Source of the DNA: Ktedonospora formicarum | Lineage (GTDB): Bacteria; Chloroflexota; Ktedonobacteria; Ktedonobacterales; Ktedonobacteraceae | Direction: 5' to 3' | Assembly: GCF_016587355.1 (NCBI RefSeq) | Contig: NZ_BNJF01000002.1 | Coordinates: forward strand, 1,116,001-1,180,000 | Length of the DNA stretch: 64,000 nt | Shown: in pieces, positions 1-8,278 of the stretch | Position numbering within the stretch: the first letter of the stretch is position 1 | Layout: each line of letters begins with the position of its first letter | The notes under the pieces: model-generated | The model's database searches: none | Told to the model about the DNA's origin: nothing | What the model saw: the letters and a program-made list of their open reading frames with translations, nothing else | Program-made: the position numbers and the translations under genes

Positions 1-578
1 ATCGCCAGATCGTAATCAGGTTCGCTACCAATTATTTCTCCAGGGACGGTCTTACCATTGGGGAGTTGGACGCGAATTGTTATGGCGCTGCGAATAACGT
101 GATTATTGGTAACGATGTAGCCACGCTTGTCTATAATGACGCCAGTGCCAACCGAATTGCTGGTGGTCTGTTGTCCGGTAATCTGTACAATGGAGGGCTG
201 GACCTTATTCACAACCATCTCGCGAGCCTGCCCCATAGTCGTAACGGCGATGGGATGTAAGGCTTCCTGACTGGGGATAGTGCTATTACGACCGAAGACC
301 CAACCCGCACCAAAGAGAATCGCGCCAAAGATCGTCGCGCACAGCAGTGTAAGCAGGACTGCGTTCAAAACAGAACCTTGACGGGTGGGAACTGTTCGTG
401 GTGGCGCACCAAGAGTTGGCTGCTCGTAGTAATACAGGGGCCATGATGATTGTGACCTATCTGGATAGGGAACCCGGTGCTGAAGACTGGGCGTTGGCTC
501 TGTTATCTTTGTGCGCTCAGGTGATTCTGACAAAGCGTTATCAAAATCATTTTCATTACGAGCGTTTGGATCATACAT
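1..578 (-). CDS. HtrA/DegP-like membrane-anchored serine protease (N-terminal part, runs off the window)
   Basis: The visible 192 residues read as a polar cytoplasmic leader of about 70 residues rich in Pro and Gln, one membrane segment (NAVLLTLLCATIFGAILFGA), then the start of a trypsin-fold domain. GTGVIIDKRGYIVTNNHVI carries the catalytic His of the S1C family, and DYDLA carries the catalytic Asp. The Ser and any PDZ domain lie beyond position 1. The start ATG at 578 has AGAAAGGG upstream. In this family the protease faces outward and degrades or refolds damaged envelope proteins. Family assignment is secure; the specific role is inferred. Confidence 0.85.
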   Translation of the reverse strand, partial: MYDPNARNENDFDNALSESPERTKITEPTPSLQHRVPYPDRSQSSWPLYYYEQPTLGAPPRTVPTRQGSVLNAVLLTLLCATIFGAILFGAGWVFGRNSTIPSQEALHPIAVTTMGQAREMVVNKVQPSIVQITGQQTTSNSVGTGVIIDKRGYIVTNNHVIRSAITIRVQLPNGKTVPGEIIGSEPDYDLA

Positions 579-773
579 GCTTTAGCCCTTTCTGCGTATG
601 GGCGTTGAATTTATCATTTAAGAGCATACGTAATAATTCATCGGTTGTGAGTATAAGAAAAACATAGGTACTGATTTCAGTGTACCATTCTGACAATGCA
701 TAGAGTGAAAGTAAGTGGGAGTCAGGCGCTCAGCATTGGCGAGCGCCTACATGTGCGCACGTGAAGATGCTTA
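579..773. other. Intergenic region between ecfT end and htrA-like start
   Basis: It contains the 5' leader of the minus-strand protease (579 to about 660) and a hairpin at 724-748 behind ecfT. I see no convincing coding sequence. Confidence 0.5.
724..748 (-). terminator. Hairpin downstream of ecfT
   Basis: Perfect 8-bp stem AGGCGCTC/GAGCGCCT with a 9-nt loop, 26 bases after the ecfT stop. No clear T-run follows, so it may be a weak terminator or an RNA-protecting stem. Confidence 0.4.
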
Positions 774-1687
774 TTAGTGGGGGAACCAGTTGGCAGGGAT
801 ACCCTGGACGTGTAAGATGTGGAGAGGGCCGGTACCATAAATACCGCCGAGGATGTTGAGAACGGTGATGAGGACGAATGTGGATAGGCTAAGGGCAATA
901 ATCGCGATATCGAGAGGGCGAGCATGTGCTTCATGTAGCCATGTACGTTTGCCAACTCCAAAGCAGCGTAACTCCATCGCATTGATGATGTCTTCTGCGC
1001 CGACAATGGAGCCAATGACCAGGGGCACGATTAGGGGGCGAGGCGCATGATTTTGCCTGCGATACCGCCACGGAGCTTATCTAGCTCGAAGCCACGGGCG
1101 CGTTGCGCGTCTAACGTTGTTCCGAAGTCACGTCCTACACTAGGGAGGAAGCGAAAAGAAAGATCCATTGCGTAAGCGACCCAGTCGGGAAGGCCGAGTC
1201 CTTTGAAGCCAGGCGCTATGTGTCCGGGGTTTGTCGTATAGGGGAGAGAGACGGCGATCAGGGCGATGGCGAAATTCCGAAGTGTCTGAGTGAGTAGAAA
1301 GACCGAGCTCTCGACGCTAAGGGGTAATGGGACAAGGCCGATGAAGGGGGTGTGTGCCAGGAAGCCGAGGAAGGGGATGTAGGCAATGATATGTTCCGGC
1401 CCTGTATCCACGCCACGAACGACCTGCCCACCTGTGAGAAAGAAGTTCGCCAGGATAAGCATTACATTGAGAACGATAATCAGCCGCCATGCGGATTTTG
1501 TTTCATGCCAGCGCAGGTGGCACTGCTGGTAATAGAAGACCGCGATCACAAAAAAAGCAAGTATCAGCCAGAAGTTGGATGTCTGAGCGGCAGCGACGCC
1601 GAAGGTAATAAGGAGAAGCAATTTGGCGCGCACATCCATGCGGTGAATGGGAGTGTCACGTTTGATATAAGGAAAATTAATCAACAT
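774..1687 (-). CDS. ecfT: ECF transporter T component (EcfT/CbiQ family), frameshifted
   Basis: The transmembrane scaffold of an energy-coupling-factor importer; it couples ATP hydrolysis by the EcfA ATPases to the S component. The first part (1687 to 1031) has several hydrophobic segments and the coupling-helix signature AQRARG. Its frame stops after KIMRLAP, and the neighbouring frame (down to 774) continues with the second signature AMELRCFG and the last membrane helix. One extra C in the C5 run at 1034-1038 would join them as GCC CCC CTA ATC GTG into a protein of about 304 residues. I chose ATG 1687 because it has GAGAG upstream and fits the family start. It is the last gene of the operon after the ATPase and S genes. 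It could be a base-call error, a true mutation or ribosomal slippage on CCC followed by TAA. Confidence 0.85.
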
Positions 1688-1827
1688 TGTAGATTGCACT
1701 CTCGTTTCGCGCCAGTGGCGCTCTGGTAGGTGAACCACGCAGAAGGTTTATGGTCTTCTGCGTGGTGTAGGTGCGAAATATATTGGTAGAGTGGTTATAC
1801 TCCTTCAGCGCGTGTGATGAGAAAGCT

Positions 1828-2421
1828 CTAGCCGCGCCCAACGCGTCGAATGGCCGCGTTATAGGCTACCAGCAGAATTGGCAGCAAGATCAGACCGTTG
1901 ACGAGATCCGATATAGCTGCAGGTGCCATATAGCCTATAGTGGCGGTGTTGAAATCGATCTTAGAGATCCACATTTCGTTGTATGAAGCGAAGGCGATAC
2001 CAAGCACAATACCGATGGCGCTAAAAATCTCGGCGATCACGATTTTACGCGTGTTGTTATAACGTCCCAGAGTGAGAATGATAGCCAGCCCCGCGATAAA
2101 ACCAAGGAGTCCATTACCAACATCCCAGTTCCAGTAGACACCATAGCCTGAAATCCAGTCGCCAAGCAGGTTTCCAACGCCACCCGCGAAGAGCCCGACC
2201 CAGGGGCCATAGAGGACCGCGAAGAGCAGTGGGATTACGATAGCCGGGCGCAGGGAGACATTACCTGCACTAGGTAACTGAATGATATTGGTCAGGTAGC
2301 TCAGGCCTCCATAAAGGGCTGCACCAAGCGCGGCATAGACAACGTGACGTACGCTAATTCCCCATATCGAGGACGTTTCGTTCCGCTCAACGGGAGATTC
2401 CGTCTGTTCCAAGGAGTCCAT
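1828..2421 (-). CDS. ECF transporter S component (substrate-binding membrane protein)
   Basis: A 197-residue protein with about five to six hydrophobic helices and the ECF-S hallmark of small-residue segments facing the T component (YAALGAALYGGLSYLTN, GPWVGLFAGGVGNLLGDW). It gives the importer its substrate specificity. It sits between the double ATPase and ecfT, so these three form one complete transporter. The start at 2421 (MDSLEQTE) is preferred over an upstream in-frame ATG because AAAGG lies in front and the preceding residues are not conserved-looking. The substrate cannot be read from sequence. A YkoEDC-like thiamine-precursor system has the same gene set (double ATPase, S, T), but that is only an analogy. 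Confidence 0.85.
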   Translation of the reverse strand: MDSLEQTESPVERNETSSIWGISVRHVVYAALGAALYGGLSYLTNIIQLPSAGNVSLRPAIVIPLLFAVLYGPWVGLFAGGVGNLLGDWISGYGVYWNWDVGNGLLGFIAGLAIILTLGRYNNTRKIVIAEIFSAIGIVLGIAFASYNEMWISKIDFNTATIGYMAPAAISDLVNGLILLPILLVAYNAAIRRVGRG

Positions 2422-2557
2422 ACAAATAACCTTTCCATGCGTTATAATCCGCGCGATGAACACATGCGATGATTAATTAAAAGAAATCAGTGCTACAAAA
2501 ACGCGTATCAGGTGCTGTGGATGCTCCTCCTTTCCATACTGTTATCCACATCTCTCG

Positions 2558-4237
2558 CTAGAGTCGCTCGCCAACCTGGGCATGTTCGGCGAGTAGATAG
2601 CGCAGAAGAGAGGTGGGGCGCAAATTGCACTCCTCTAGCAAGTTCCTGTCAGAGAGTACGTCGAGGGGGGAACCATCGGCTACCAGTTGTCCCTCTTTGA
2701 GCAGGAGTACGCGTTGAGTATAGCGTAGGGCCAGATCCAGATCATGGGTGATAAAGAGGAGCGCGTCCAGTCCGGGCAAGTGGCGCAAGTACTCCATGAA
2801 GCTAATATAAGATCGATGATCCTGCCCTGCTGTAGGCTCATCGAGGAGAAGGATATTGCCTTGCATTGCGAGCACGGAAGCGATGGCAACGCGTTTCTGT
2901 TGCCCAAAGCTGAGAGAGAAGGGGGAGCGTTTCTCGAAGGCATCGACATTGAGGGCTTTGATGGATGTTTGCACTGCATCGTGCAGGCGCTCTTTTGAGA
3001 AGTGTAAGTTGGTAGGGCCGAAGGCTACCTCCTGGGCTACGGTTGGCGCGAAAAGCATCGCATTAGGGCTCTGGAAGACGTAGCCGATGCGTGAGGCAAG
3101 TTGTGCGACGCTTAACTTACGGGTATTGTCCTGGTGCAGGGTGACGTGGCCCCTGGTGGGCCGTAATAAGCCTAGAGCCTGCTTGACCAGAGTAGTTTTG
3201 CCAGAACCATTGGGACCCAGGAGCGCGATGGTTTCACCCCGGCGAACATCGAAAGAGATACCGCGAAGCACTTCATTAGAGAAGAGCCCATAGCGATAAT
3301 GCACATCCTCGAAGCGCAACACTGGTACCTGCTCATTGTCAGACGCGCTATGCGCAGTCGCGATAGGCTGGATAAGCCACTCGCGAACGGTAGTATTTGA
3401 TGGTAGTGCGTGTAATGTAGCCTCAATAGGCAACTTCACCTGGGTAGGATCTGCGACGCTAGGATTTGCCATAAACTCTTTTGTCGTACCGAAGAAGGCC
3501 TGTTTGCCTTCATGTAAGAGAAGCACTTTATCGGGCTTAAGGCGCAGGGCTTCTTCGACGCGATGCTCTACAATGACAATAGTGCGACCCTCGGCTCGCA
3601 AAGTGGAGATAAGTTGTTCTAGTTCATCAATTGCACGCGAATCAAGATTAGCAAAGGGTTCGTCGAAGAGCATAATCGCAGGTTGCATGACCAGCAGTCC
3701 GGCGGCAGCTACCTGCTGGCGTTGTCCGCCCGAGAGCGCGAAGGTTTCGCGTCCCTGGTAGGCTTCAAGGTGAAGTTGCTTGAGCGCAGCCTGGATGCGC
3801 TGGCGCATCTCGGCCCGGGGTGTACCTAAATTCTCCAAACCGAAGGCGACTTCTTGTTCAACCGTACTCCCAACCACTTGCTTATCGGGATCTTGAAGCA
3901 TAGTGCCAATGTAGGGAGCTAGATCACGAAGCTTTAGACCGCGTGTGGAGCGGCTCTGAAGTTGAATCTTCCCTTTAAGCACTCCTTTATAACTATTGGG
4001 AATCAGACCATTTAAGCATCTTATTAAGGTACTTTTGCCGCTGCCACTTGGGCCAGCGATCAACAGAAGTTCGCCTGCGGCTACCTGAAAAGAGATATTT
4101 TCAATGATAGAGGGGTAGGAGTGGGCGGCAGCCTTCTCCTTCTCATCCTCATCAGGCGCACGATAGCGGAAGCTAAGTTGATGTACATCAATAGCTAATG
4201 GAGATGCGGAAGAATTATGTTCAACGGATGTCGTCAT
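2558..4237 (-). CDS. ECF transporter double ATPase (fused EcfA-EcfA')
   Basis: A 559-residue cytoplasmic protein with two ABC ATPase domains in tandem, as in YkoD-type energisers. Domain 1: Walker A GPSGSGKST at about 62-70, signature LSGGQRQQ, Walker B IMLFDEPFANLD, switch His in VEHR. Domain 2: Walker A GPNGSGKTT, signature LSFGQQKR, Walker B ILLLDEPTAGQD, switch His in ITHD. Both sites look catalytically complete. Start 4237 (MTTSVEHN) has GAGG upstream; 50 further in-frame codons upstream come from leader DNA containing a repeat element and are not taken as coding. First gene of the operon, followed 136 bp later by the S component. Confidence 0.92.
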   Translation of the reverse strand: MTTSVEHNSSASPLAIDVHQLSFRYRAPDEDEKEKAAAHSYPSIIENISFQVAAGELLLIAGPSGSGKSTLIRCLNGLIPNSYKGVLKGKIQLQSRSTRGLKLRDLAPYIGTMLQDPDKQVVGSTVEQEVAFGLENLGTPRAEMRQRIQAALKQLHLEAYQGRETFALSGGQRQQVAAAGLLVMQPAIMLFDEPFANLDSRAIDELEQLISTLRAEGRTIVIVEHRVEEALRLKPDKVLLLHEGKQAFFGTTKEFMANPSVADPTQVKLPIEATLHALPSNTTVREWLIQPIATAHSASDNEQVPVLRFEDVHYRYGLFSNEVLRGISFDVRRGETIALLGPNGSGKTTLVKQALGLLRPTRGHVTLHQDNTRKLSVAQLASRIGYVFQSPNAMLFAPTVAQEVAFGPTNLHFSKERLHDAVQTSIKALNVDAFEKRSPFSLSFGQQKRVAIASVLAMQGNILLLDEPTAGQDHRSYISFMEYLRHLPGLDALLFITHDLDLALRYTQRVLLLKEGQLVADGSPLDVLSDRNLLEECNLRPTSLLRYLLAEHAQVGERL

Positions 4238-4271
4238 CTGGCGACCTCGGTTCAAAAAACATAAATAAAGT

Positions 4272-4355
4272 TTTATACGAAAACCAACCCTCATTCGAGG
4301 GCACGGTGCCACCTGATCGGCGGCTAGTGCCAATGCGCTCAGGTTTTCGGATAAA
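4272..4355. repeat. Short inverted-repeat element, copy A (in ecf operon leader)
   Basis: 84 bp bounded by TTTATACGAAAACC and GGTTTTCGGATAAA, terminal inverted repeats matching 13 of 14. The right inner end GCGCTCAGG and left inner end AAC recur in the copies at 4525-4570 and 53566-53612. It lies inside the untranslated leader of the ECF operon, so it will be transcribed and will fold. Confidence 0.65.
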
Positions 4356-4469
4356 GTAGACACAAGCCTGGGTAGTTTTGCTGCCATTACGGTAAAAGGA
4401 ATTCCTCTGGTAAATGAGCAAAACTGCCGCGAAAGGACTTGCTAAAAGGAAGAGCACAAATATATTTTA

Positions 4470-4498
4470 ATAGTACTCAGGAATGGTGCTTTTGTCAA
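4470..4498 (-). promoter_or_regulatory. Sigma-70-type promoter of the ECF operon
   Basis: On the minus strand: -35 TTGACA (4493-4498), 17-nt spacer, -10 TACTAT (4470-4475). Transcription would start near 4463 and give a leader of about 225 nt before the ATPase start codon. Confidence 0.7.
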
Positions 4499-4524
4499 TC
4501 ATGACAAAATGAGTCAACTATAAT

Positions 4525-4570
4525 TTTATGTATAAAGCAACGTCACTGACGCGCTCAGGTTTTCAAATAA
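4525..4570. repeat. Short inverted-repeat element, copy B (degenerate left end)
   Basis: The right end GCGCTCAGGTTTTC is identical to copy A over 14 bases and is followed by AATAA. The left end TTTATGTATAAAGCAACG is a worn version of the CTTATGCGAAAACCAACG end of copy C. It lies just upstream of the ECF operon -35 box. Confidence 0.5.
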
Positions 4571-4621
4571 GGAATATGATACGTGAAAGGATGAAATTGG
4601 GTGAGAGTGGTAATTGAGGAG

Positions 4622-4649
4622 CGCTGGCAACCCTAGAGGGTTGCCAGCG
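4622..4649 (-). terminator. Hairpin downstream of the 7-TM protein gene
   Basis: Stem GCTGGCAACCCT/AGGGTTGCCAGC, 12 bp perfect with a very short loop, 14 bases after the stop of the gene at 4664. No strong T-run. Confidence 0.55.
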
Positions 4650-4663
4650 ATGAGGAGGAAGAG

Positions 4664-5296
4664 CTAGGCGTTGGTATTGTAGGCCCAGAATAGAGTGAGG
4701 TAGGACACAATACGAACGGAAGCGGCGATAATAGTAAAAAAGATAAGTCCGCTCTGAAAATAACCAGGAATATTGAGCGCATAGCCAATGATGAGGATAA
4801 AGAAGCCCACGCTCATAATCATGCTGAAACGAGTTGATTTGGTCGCGTAGAGCGAAGCGTAGCGAACAAAGGCAAGACTATAAATAATCATGCGGAAAAG
4901 ATTAAGAATGAGAGGCGTCCACGGTGCTTGTATGGGGGGGTAGAGTGGGGTGCAAAGAATAACGATAATGAAGAGAATCCAGCCTAGAGCTTGCCAGCGC
5001 ACCAGATTTAACATCTGCTCATGTGACTTGACTAAAGAACTGAGGTAAATGAAGAGCGCACCACAGCATGCACCAAAGGCTCTGGCCCAGTCGCCTGTGA
5101 ATGAAGTACCACCAATATGAGAATCGCTGAGTGAGCCTACGAGGGTCGCGATAGAGATAGAACCCATTGCCAATCCCAGGACTAGCAGCATATCACTTCG
5201 CGAGAGTCGATACATAAATAGGGCGCGAATGGCGATAGCCATTGTGACCAGCGCAATAGGGATAGACATAAGATTCGCAATTACAGGTATTGGCAT
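4664..5296 (-). CDS. Multi-pass membrane protein of unknown function
   Basis: 210 residues with about seven hydrophobic helices (for example IPIALVTMAIAIRALFMY near the start and SGLIFFTIIAASVRIVSYLTLFW at the end) and short loops. The layout resembles stand-alone MASE-type sensory membrane modules, but I cannot assign a family. AAAGGGG lies before the start. It follows the GAF-like gene at 5333-6271 by 36 bp on the same strand, so the two are probably co-transcribed and may form a membrane-plus-cytosolic pair. Function unknown. Confidence 0.7.
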   Translation of the reverse strand: MPIPVIANLMSIPIALVTMAIAIRALFMYRLSRSDMLLVLGLAMGSISIATLVGSLSDSHIGGTSFTGDWARAFGACCGALFIYLSSLVKSHEQMLNLVRWQALGWILFIIVILCTPLYPPIQAPWTPLILNLFRMIIYSLAFVRYASLYATKSTRFSMIMSVGFFILIIGYALNIPGYFQSGLIFFTIIAASVRIVSYLTLFWAYNTNA

Positions 5297-5332
5297 AAAT
5301 AAAGAGCCCCTTTACAGAGAGTCTCTCGCGAA

Positions 5333-6271
5333 TTACGAGAGTGATGAAAGGATAAGCGAAGCGTCAATGCCTTCGCCTTGCGGCGTATAAAATTGGATCT
5401 TCTTCTCTTCGAGTAGATTCCGCAAAGCGCTATAAACCTCCTTCCGTTCTAGAGGCAAATATTGGAGAAGTTCAGCGACATCTCTGCGTCCATCGATAGC
5501 GGTGTAGAGTCGACGAGCGTTTTTATCAGAGATGATAGCCGCGCTGGAGAAAGGATTATCCGCCTGAAATTGCTCCAGGTTCTGGGTTCGGCGAGGTATC
5601 GTCTCGTCAAGCGCAAAAGGTGCTGGCTTTTTCGCGTCGCCTGATGCTTGCTTTTGCCTGATGGAGCCAGGAGTATGAAGCAGTTGGAACTGGCTCAGGA
5701 TACGGATGGATTGCTCCATCAGGAAGCGGATAGCCCGCTCTTGCTCTCTGGTAAGCGGCTGCGAAGTGAGGAAAGCCACACACAGAATAAACGGAGAAGG
5801 AACACCCTCCGGTAAGCTTTTTGGTGGGGGGAGAAGCGCGTCTCTACTGAGAACAAAGTTGGCAAGGAAGCGCAACCTGTAGTGAGCAAGTAGAGAGGCT
5901 TGAGAGGCGGGAAAAACGTTCTCGACAGGAAGAGATGCACTACTTCTCTTCTCAAGGAGGCGTTGCCGCATGACTAAGGCCATATGCTGATTGAGATGCA
6001 CTGGTTGAGGTAGGGCTTGATGTTGAGATGCCAGCGCGCGCAGAGCAGCATGAAATTGCCCATTAGAATCGAGTTGAGTGGTCCAGAATTGGACAACAGT
6101 AATATCCAGGTGCTTTGCAATCGTCTGGGATAACCATAAAAATACTTCGTCCACATGGCGCATGTTTGGAGCATCCTGCATCAAACGCGCAACCAGGGCG
6201 ATAGGCTGCCTCCTCTCCTCTGGCGATTTGGAGGGAGGAACATAGTTGTTCTCGTCCATAGAACCTTTCAT
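5333..6271 (-). CDS. Putative GAF-like protein with C-terminal winged-helix-like segment
   Basis: 312 residues. Residues about 25-200 have the alternating pattern of a GAF-type sensor fold (LMQDAPNMRHVDEVFLWLSQTIAKHLDI is a typical entry helix, with conserved-looking strands after it). A linker rich in Gln, Lys and Pro follows, then a C-terminal segment of about 60 residues (DGRRDVAELLQYLPLERKEV...LLEEKKIQFY) that looks like the small winged helix seen behind DUF4388-type domains. No catalytic residues are visible. A second start at 6259 (MDENN) has AAAGG four bases upstream and is equally possible. Upstream partner of the membrane protein at 4664. Confidence 0.65.
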   Translation of the reverse strand: MKGSMDENNYVPPSKSPEERRQPIALVARLMQDAPNMRHVDEVFLWLSQTIAKHLDITVVQFWTTQLDSNGQFHAALRALASQHQALPQPVHLNQHMALVMRQRLLEKRSSASLPVENVFPASQASLLAHYRLRFLANFVLSRDALLPPPKSLPEGVPSPFILCVAFLTSQPLTREQERAIRFLMEQSIRILSQFQLLHTPGSIRQKQASGDAKKPAPFALDETIPRRTQNLEQFQADNPFSSAAIISDKNARRLYTAIDGRRDVAELLQYLPLERKEVYSALRNLLEEKKIQFYTPQGEGIDASLILSSLS

Positions 6272-6609
6272 ATCCTATGTCAACAATATGTGAAAAATAG
6301 AATGATAGAGATAAGCGATATTCCCTATATAGGGAAATATCTGTGGCAGGGACGCGTCCTATCTCAAATTGAGCGCTTGGAAACTAGTCCGGCTATTATA
6401 GCATAAGCCGTTGGCGCTGGGATAGTTTTGGCTGGCTGTATGCTTCGATAATGAGTTAACGTGCTAAGGTTACATTTTTTGGGGATCAATGGTAACGTTT
6501 CCGCTTTAGAAGTAGTATAATTTGCAGACATGTAGCATACTGTAAGTAGACACGTTTTGCATCGTGTAGTGTTGATTGGTGGAGTGCAGGTTGTTGGAAG
6601 GAGTGGAGC
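6272..6609. promoter_or_regulatory. Divergent promoter region with an inverted repeat
   Basis: 338 bp without a gene. The dyad GATATTCCCTAT/ATAGGGAAATATC at 6317-6341 lies about 46-70 bp in front of the minus-strand gene and may be an operator. For the plus-strand gene a TATAAT sits at 6516-6521, but I see no good -35 box 17 bases upstream. Nothing else recognisable. Confidence 0.4.
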
Positions 6610-7128
6610 ATGGGTGAACTGATGCGTTCGCGTATGCAGGTGGTGATATCGTTTGACATCCGAGTTACGGATGAGGAGACGGAAGTCACGCGCGATACCG
6701 AGAAACTGGCAGTCTATTTTAAAGAATGTAATCGTCGATTACTACTGGAGATCTTGCGCCGTCCTGAGAATTTGCGGCGCTTTTTAATTGGCTGGGTGGC
6801 GGCGCATATTGAGGCTCTACCTATGCAGCAAGGTCTAAGCTCCTGGGAGGCGCTGTTATTAGAGAAGGAAGAGGTTTCGCTCGCGAAACAGCTCTGGTCG
6901 ACCATTAGCGAGATGAACGAAGAGGATAGGGCGGTTTTCCGGTGGTGGATTGAGGACAAGCGCATTGATTTTGGTAGCCAGATTACCGACTTCCTTAAGA
7001 GCTTTCATGTGGAGCTCGAAGACCTGCAAATGAGTGACCCTCTGGACTCAGACGCCTGGTCACACTTAAAATCGCAGCTCTATATACAGCCTGCGGAGAC
7101 TTCCCCTGGTCGAGCCTGTTATCAATAA
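6610..7128 (+). CDS. Hypothetical soluble protein
   Basis: 172 residues, mostly helical and charged (ECNRRLLLEILRRPENLRRFLIGWVAAHIEAL...), no signal peptide, membrane segment or catalytic motif I recognise. It has a strong ribosome site AAGGAG before ATG 6610 and ends 87 bases before a 23-bp terminator hairpin, so it is very likely a real single-gene unit. Residues 10-30 are strongly acidic (RVTDEETEVTRDTEK). Function unknown. Confidence 0.65.
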   Translation: MGELMRSRMQVVISFDIRVTDEETEVTRDTEKLAVYFKECNRRLLLEILRRPENLRRFLIGWVAAHIEALPMQQGLSSWEALLLEKEEVSLAKQLWSTISEMNEEDRAVFRWWIEDKRIDFGSQITDFLKSFHVELEDLQMSDPLDSDAWSHLKSQLYIQPAETSPGRACYQ

Positions 7129-7178
7129 TATTTGCCTGGATTCTTCTTCAAGAATCTACGCCACCAGAGATATCTCGT

Positions 7179-7265
7179 ACAAAGAAAAGAGTGAGGACTG
7201 TTTTATGGTTGATAAAGCAGTCCTCATCCTTTCTTTGTATTGCAAAGAAAGGATGAGGACTGCTT
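7179..7265. terminator. Long terminator hairpin with a third competing arm
   Basis: Perfect 23-bp stem 7215-7237/7243-7265 with a 5-nt loop between two convergent genes. A near copy of the right arm (CAAAGAAAAGAGTGAGGACTG) lies at about 7179-7200 and could pair with the left arm instead, giving two mutually exclusive folds. Confidence 0.75.
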
Positions 7266-8215
7266 CAGGGGACGAAGACAGCCTTGGTGCCGAGCACTCC
7301 CTGAGCTAGCTGTTGATAGATTTGAGGTGCTTCGTGTAGGGGGAAGGTGCGAATATTTGGAGCGTGAAGCTCGCCTGCTTCAAAGTCCTGCCTCAACTTA
7401 TTGAGCACATCCCGAGTCTGAGTGGCTCCGCAATTGAGAGAGTTGACCCCGAAGAGGCGTAGCTCGCGATGGTAGAAGTTGCGCATATTGAATTGGACTA
7501 TGCCCTCGGCGCGGGCAGTAATGGCGATAAGGCAACCACTATGGGTCAGGCAAGAGAGGCCAAGATTGAAAAGGGGTCCTCCTACAGTATCGATGCAGGC
7601 GTCCACACCGCGCCCTTGAGTGAGTTTGAGAAGCTCTTGTTGGGCGTCGGGATGCTCAGTATTGATTGCCTTATACATATCCTCGGTAGGAAGTTCACCG
7701 CGTTGGGCTCCGAAAAGGCGTAGACCGCGAGCTTTTCCGAGTTGTAGAGCGGCATTCCCGACCGCACCGCGCGCACCCATAACGAGAAGAGACTGTCCAG
7801 CTTGGAGTTGACTTGCTTCCAGAGAGAGCCAGGCAGTGACGAAGGGGGTCGCGACCGCGCTGGCTTGCTCCATCGAGAGATTGACTGGTTTTGGACAGAG
7901 CACAGCACTAGGAGCAGCTATATATTCGGCATGCGAGCCATCACGCGTAAAACCAAACTCGGCTCCACCTCCCCATACCTCGTGTCCGAGCATATGTTCG
8001 GGCCCCTCGATAACGATGCCTGCGAAATCACGTCCTAGGATACGTGGCAAGTCAGTTTGGGTGAAGCGGCCAGCCGCGTTACCAATATCGCTAGGATTGA
8101 GTCCAGCAGCGTGGATCTCGACTAGCGCCTCATCGGCGGAGAGCCGAGGATGCTCTACATCGCTTAAATGGAGGTTTTCAGGTGGGCCGAAATCAGTGAT
8201 GCGTAAGGCTTGCAT
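7265..8215 (-). CDS. NAD(P)-dependent quinone oxidoreductase / zinc-type alcohol dehydrogenase-like
   Basis: A 316-residue medium-chain dehydrogenase/reductase. N-terminal GroES-like fold (MQALRITDFGPPENL, AGLNPSDIGNAAGRF), then a Rossmann domain with VMGARGAVGNAALQLGKARG for nucleotide binding and VDACIDTVGG. It lacks the Cys/His set for catalytic zinc, which fits the quinone oxidoreductase branch. It would reduce quinones or enones with NADPH in the cytosol. Start 8215 is chosen because GGGGGA precedes it; the in-frame ATG ten codons earlier has no ribosome site. Monocistronic, next to hsp20 on the same strand (63 bp gap). Confidence 0.88.
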   Translation of the reverse strand: MQALRITDFGPPENLHLSDVEHPRLSADEALVEIHAAGLNPSDIGNAAGRFTQTDLPRILGRDFAGIVIEGPEHMLGHEVWGGGAEFGFTRDGSHAEYIAAPSAVLCPKPVNLSMEQASAVATPFVTAWLSLEASQLQAGQSLLVMGARGAVGNAALQLGKARGLRLFGAQRGELPTEDMYKAINTEHPDAQQELLKLTQGRGVDACIDTVGGPLFNLGLSCLTHSGCLIAITARAEGIVQFNMRNFYHRELRLFGVNSLNCGATQTRDVLNKLRQDFEAGELHAPNIRTFPLHEAPQIYQQLAQGVLGTKAVFVP

Positions 8216-8278
8216 GGATATTTCCCCCTTTGCTGGCGTGCTCACTTCTGTAGGTTGCTACAAAAAACAAGACATGGA

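Noticed and set aside
4240..4330. T-box-like sequence CAGGTGGCACCGTG in the leader of the ECF operon
   Set aside because: It matches most of the T-box consensus, but it lies wholly inside inverted-repeat copy A, and I cannot build a stem I or the antiterminator pairing around it. A covariance search would decide.
4295..4345. Resemblance of the plus strand (ACCTGATC...AATGCG) to a TPP riboswitch
   Set aside because: The CTGAGA half is missing, and the strand points away from the ECF operon with no gene behind it.
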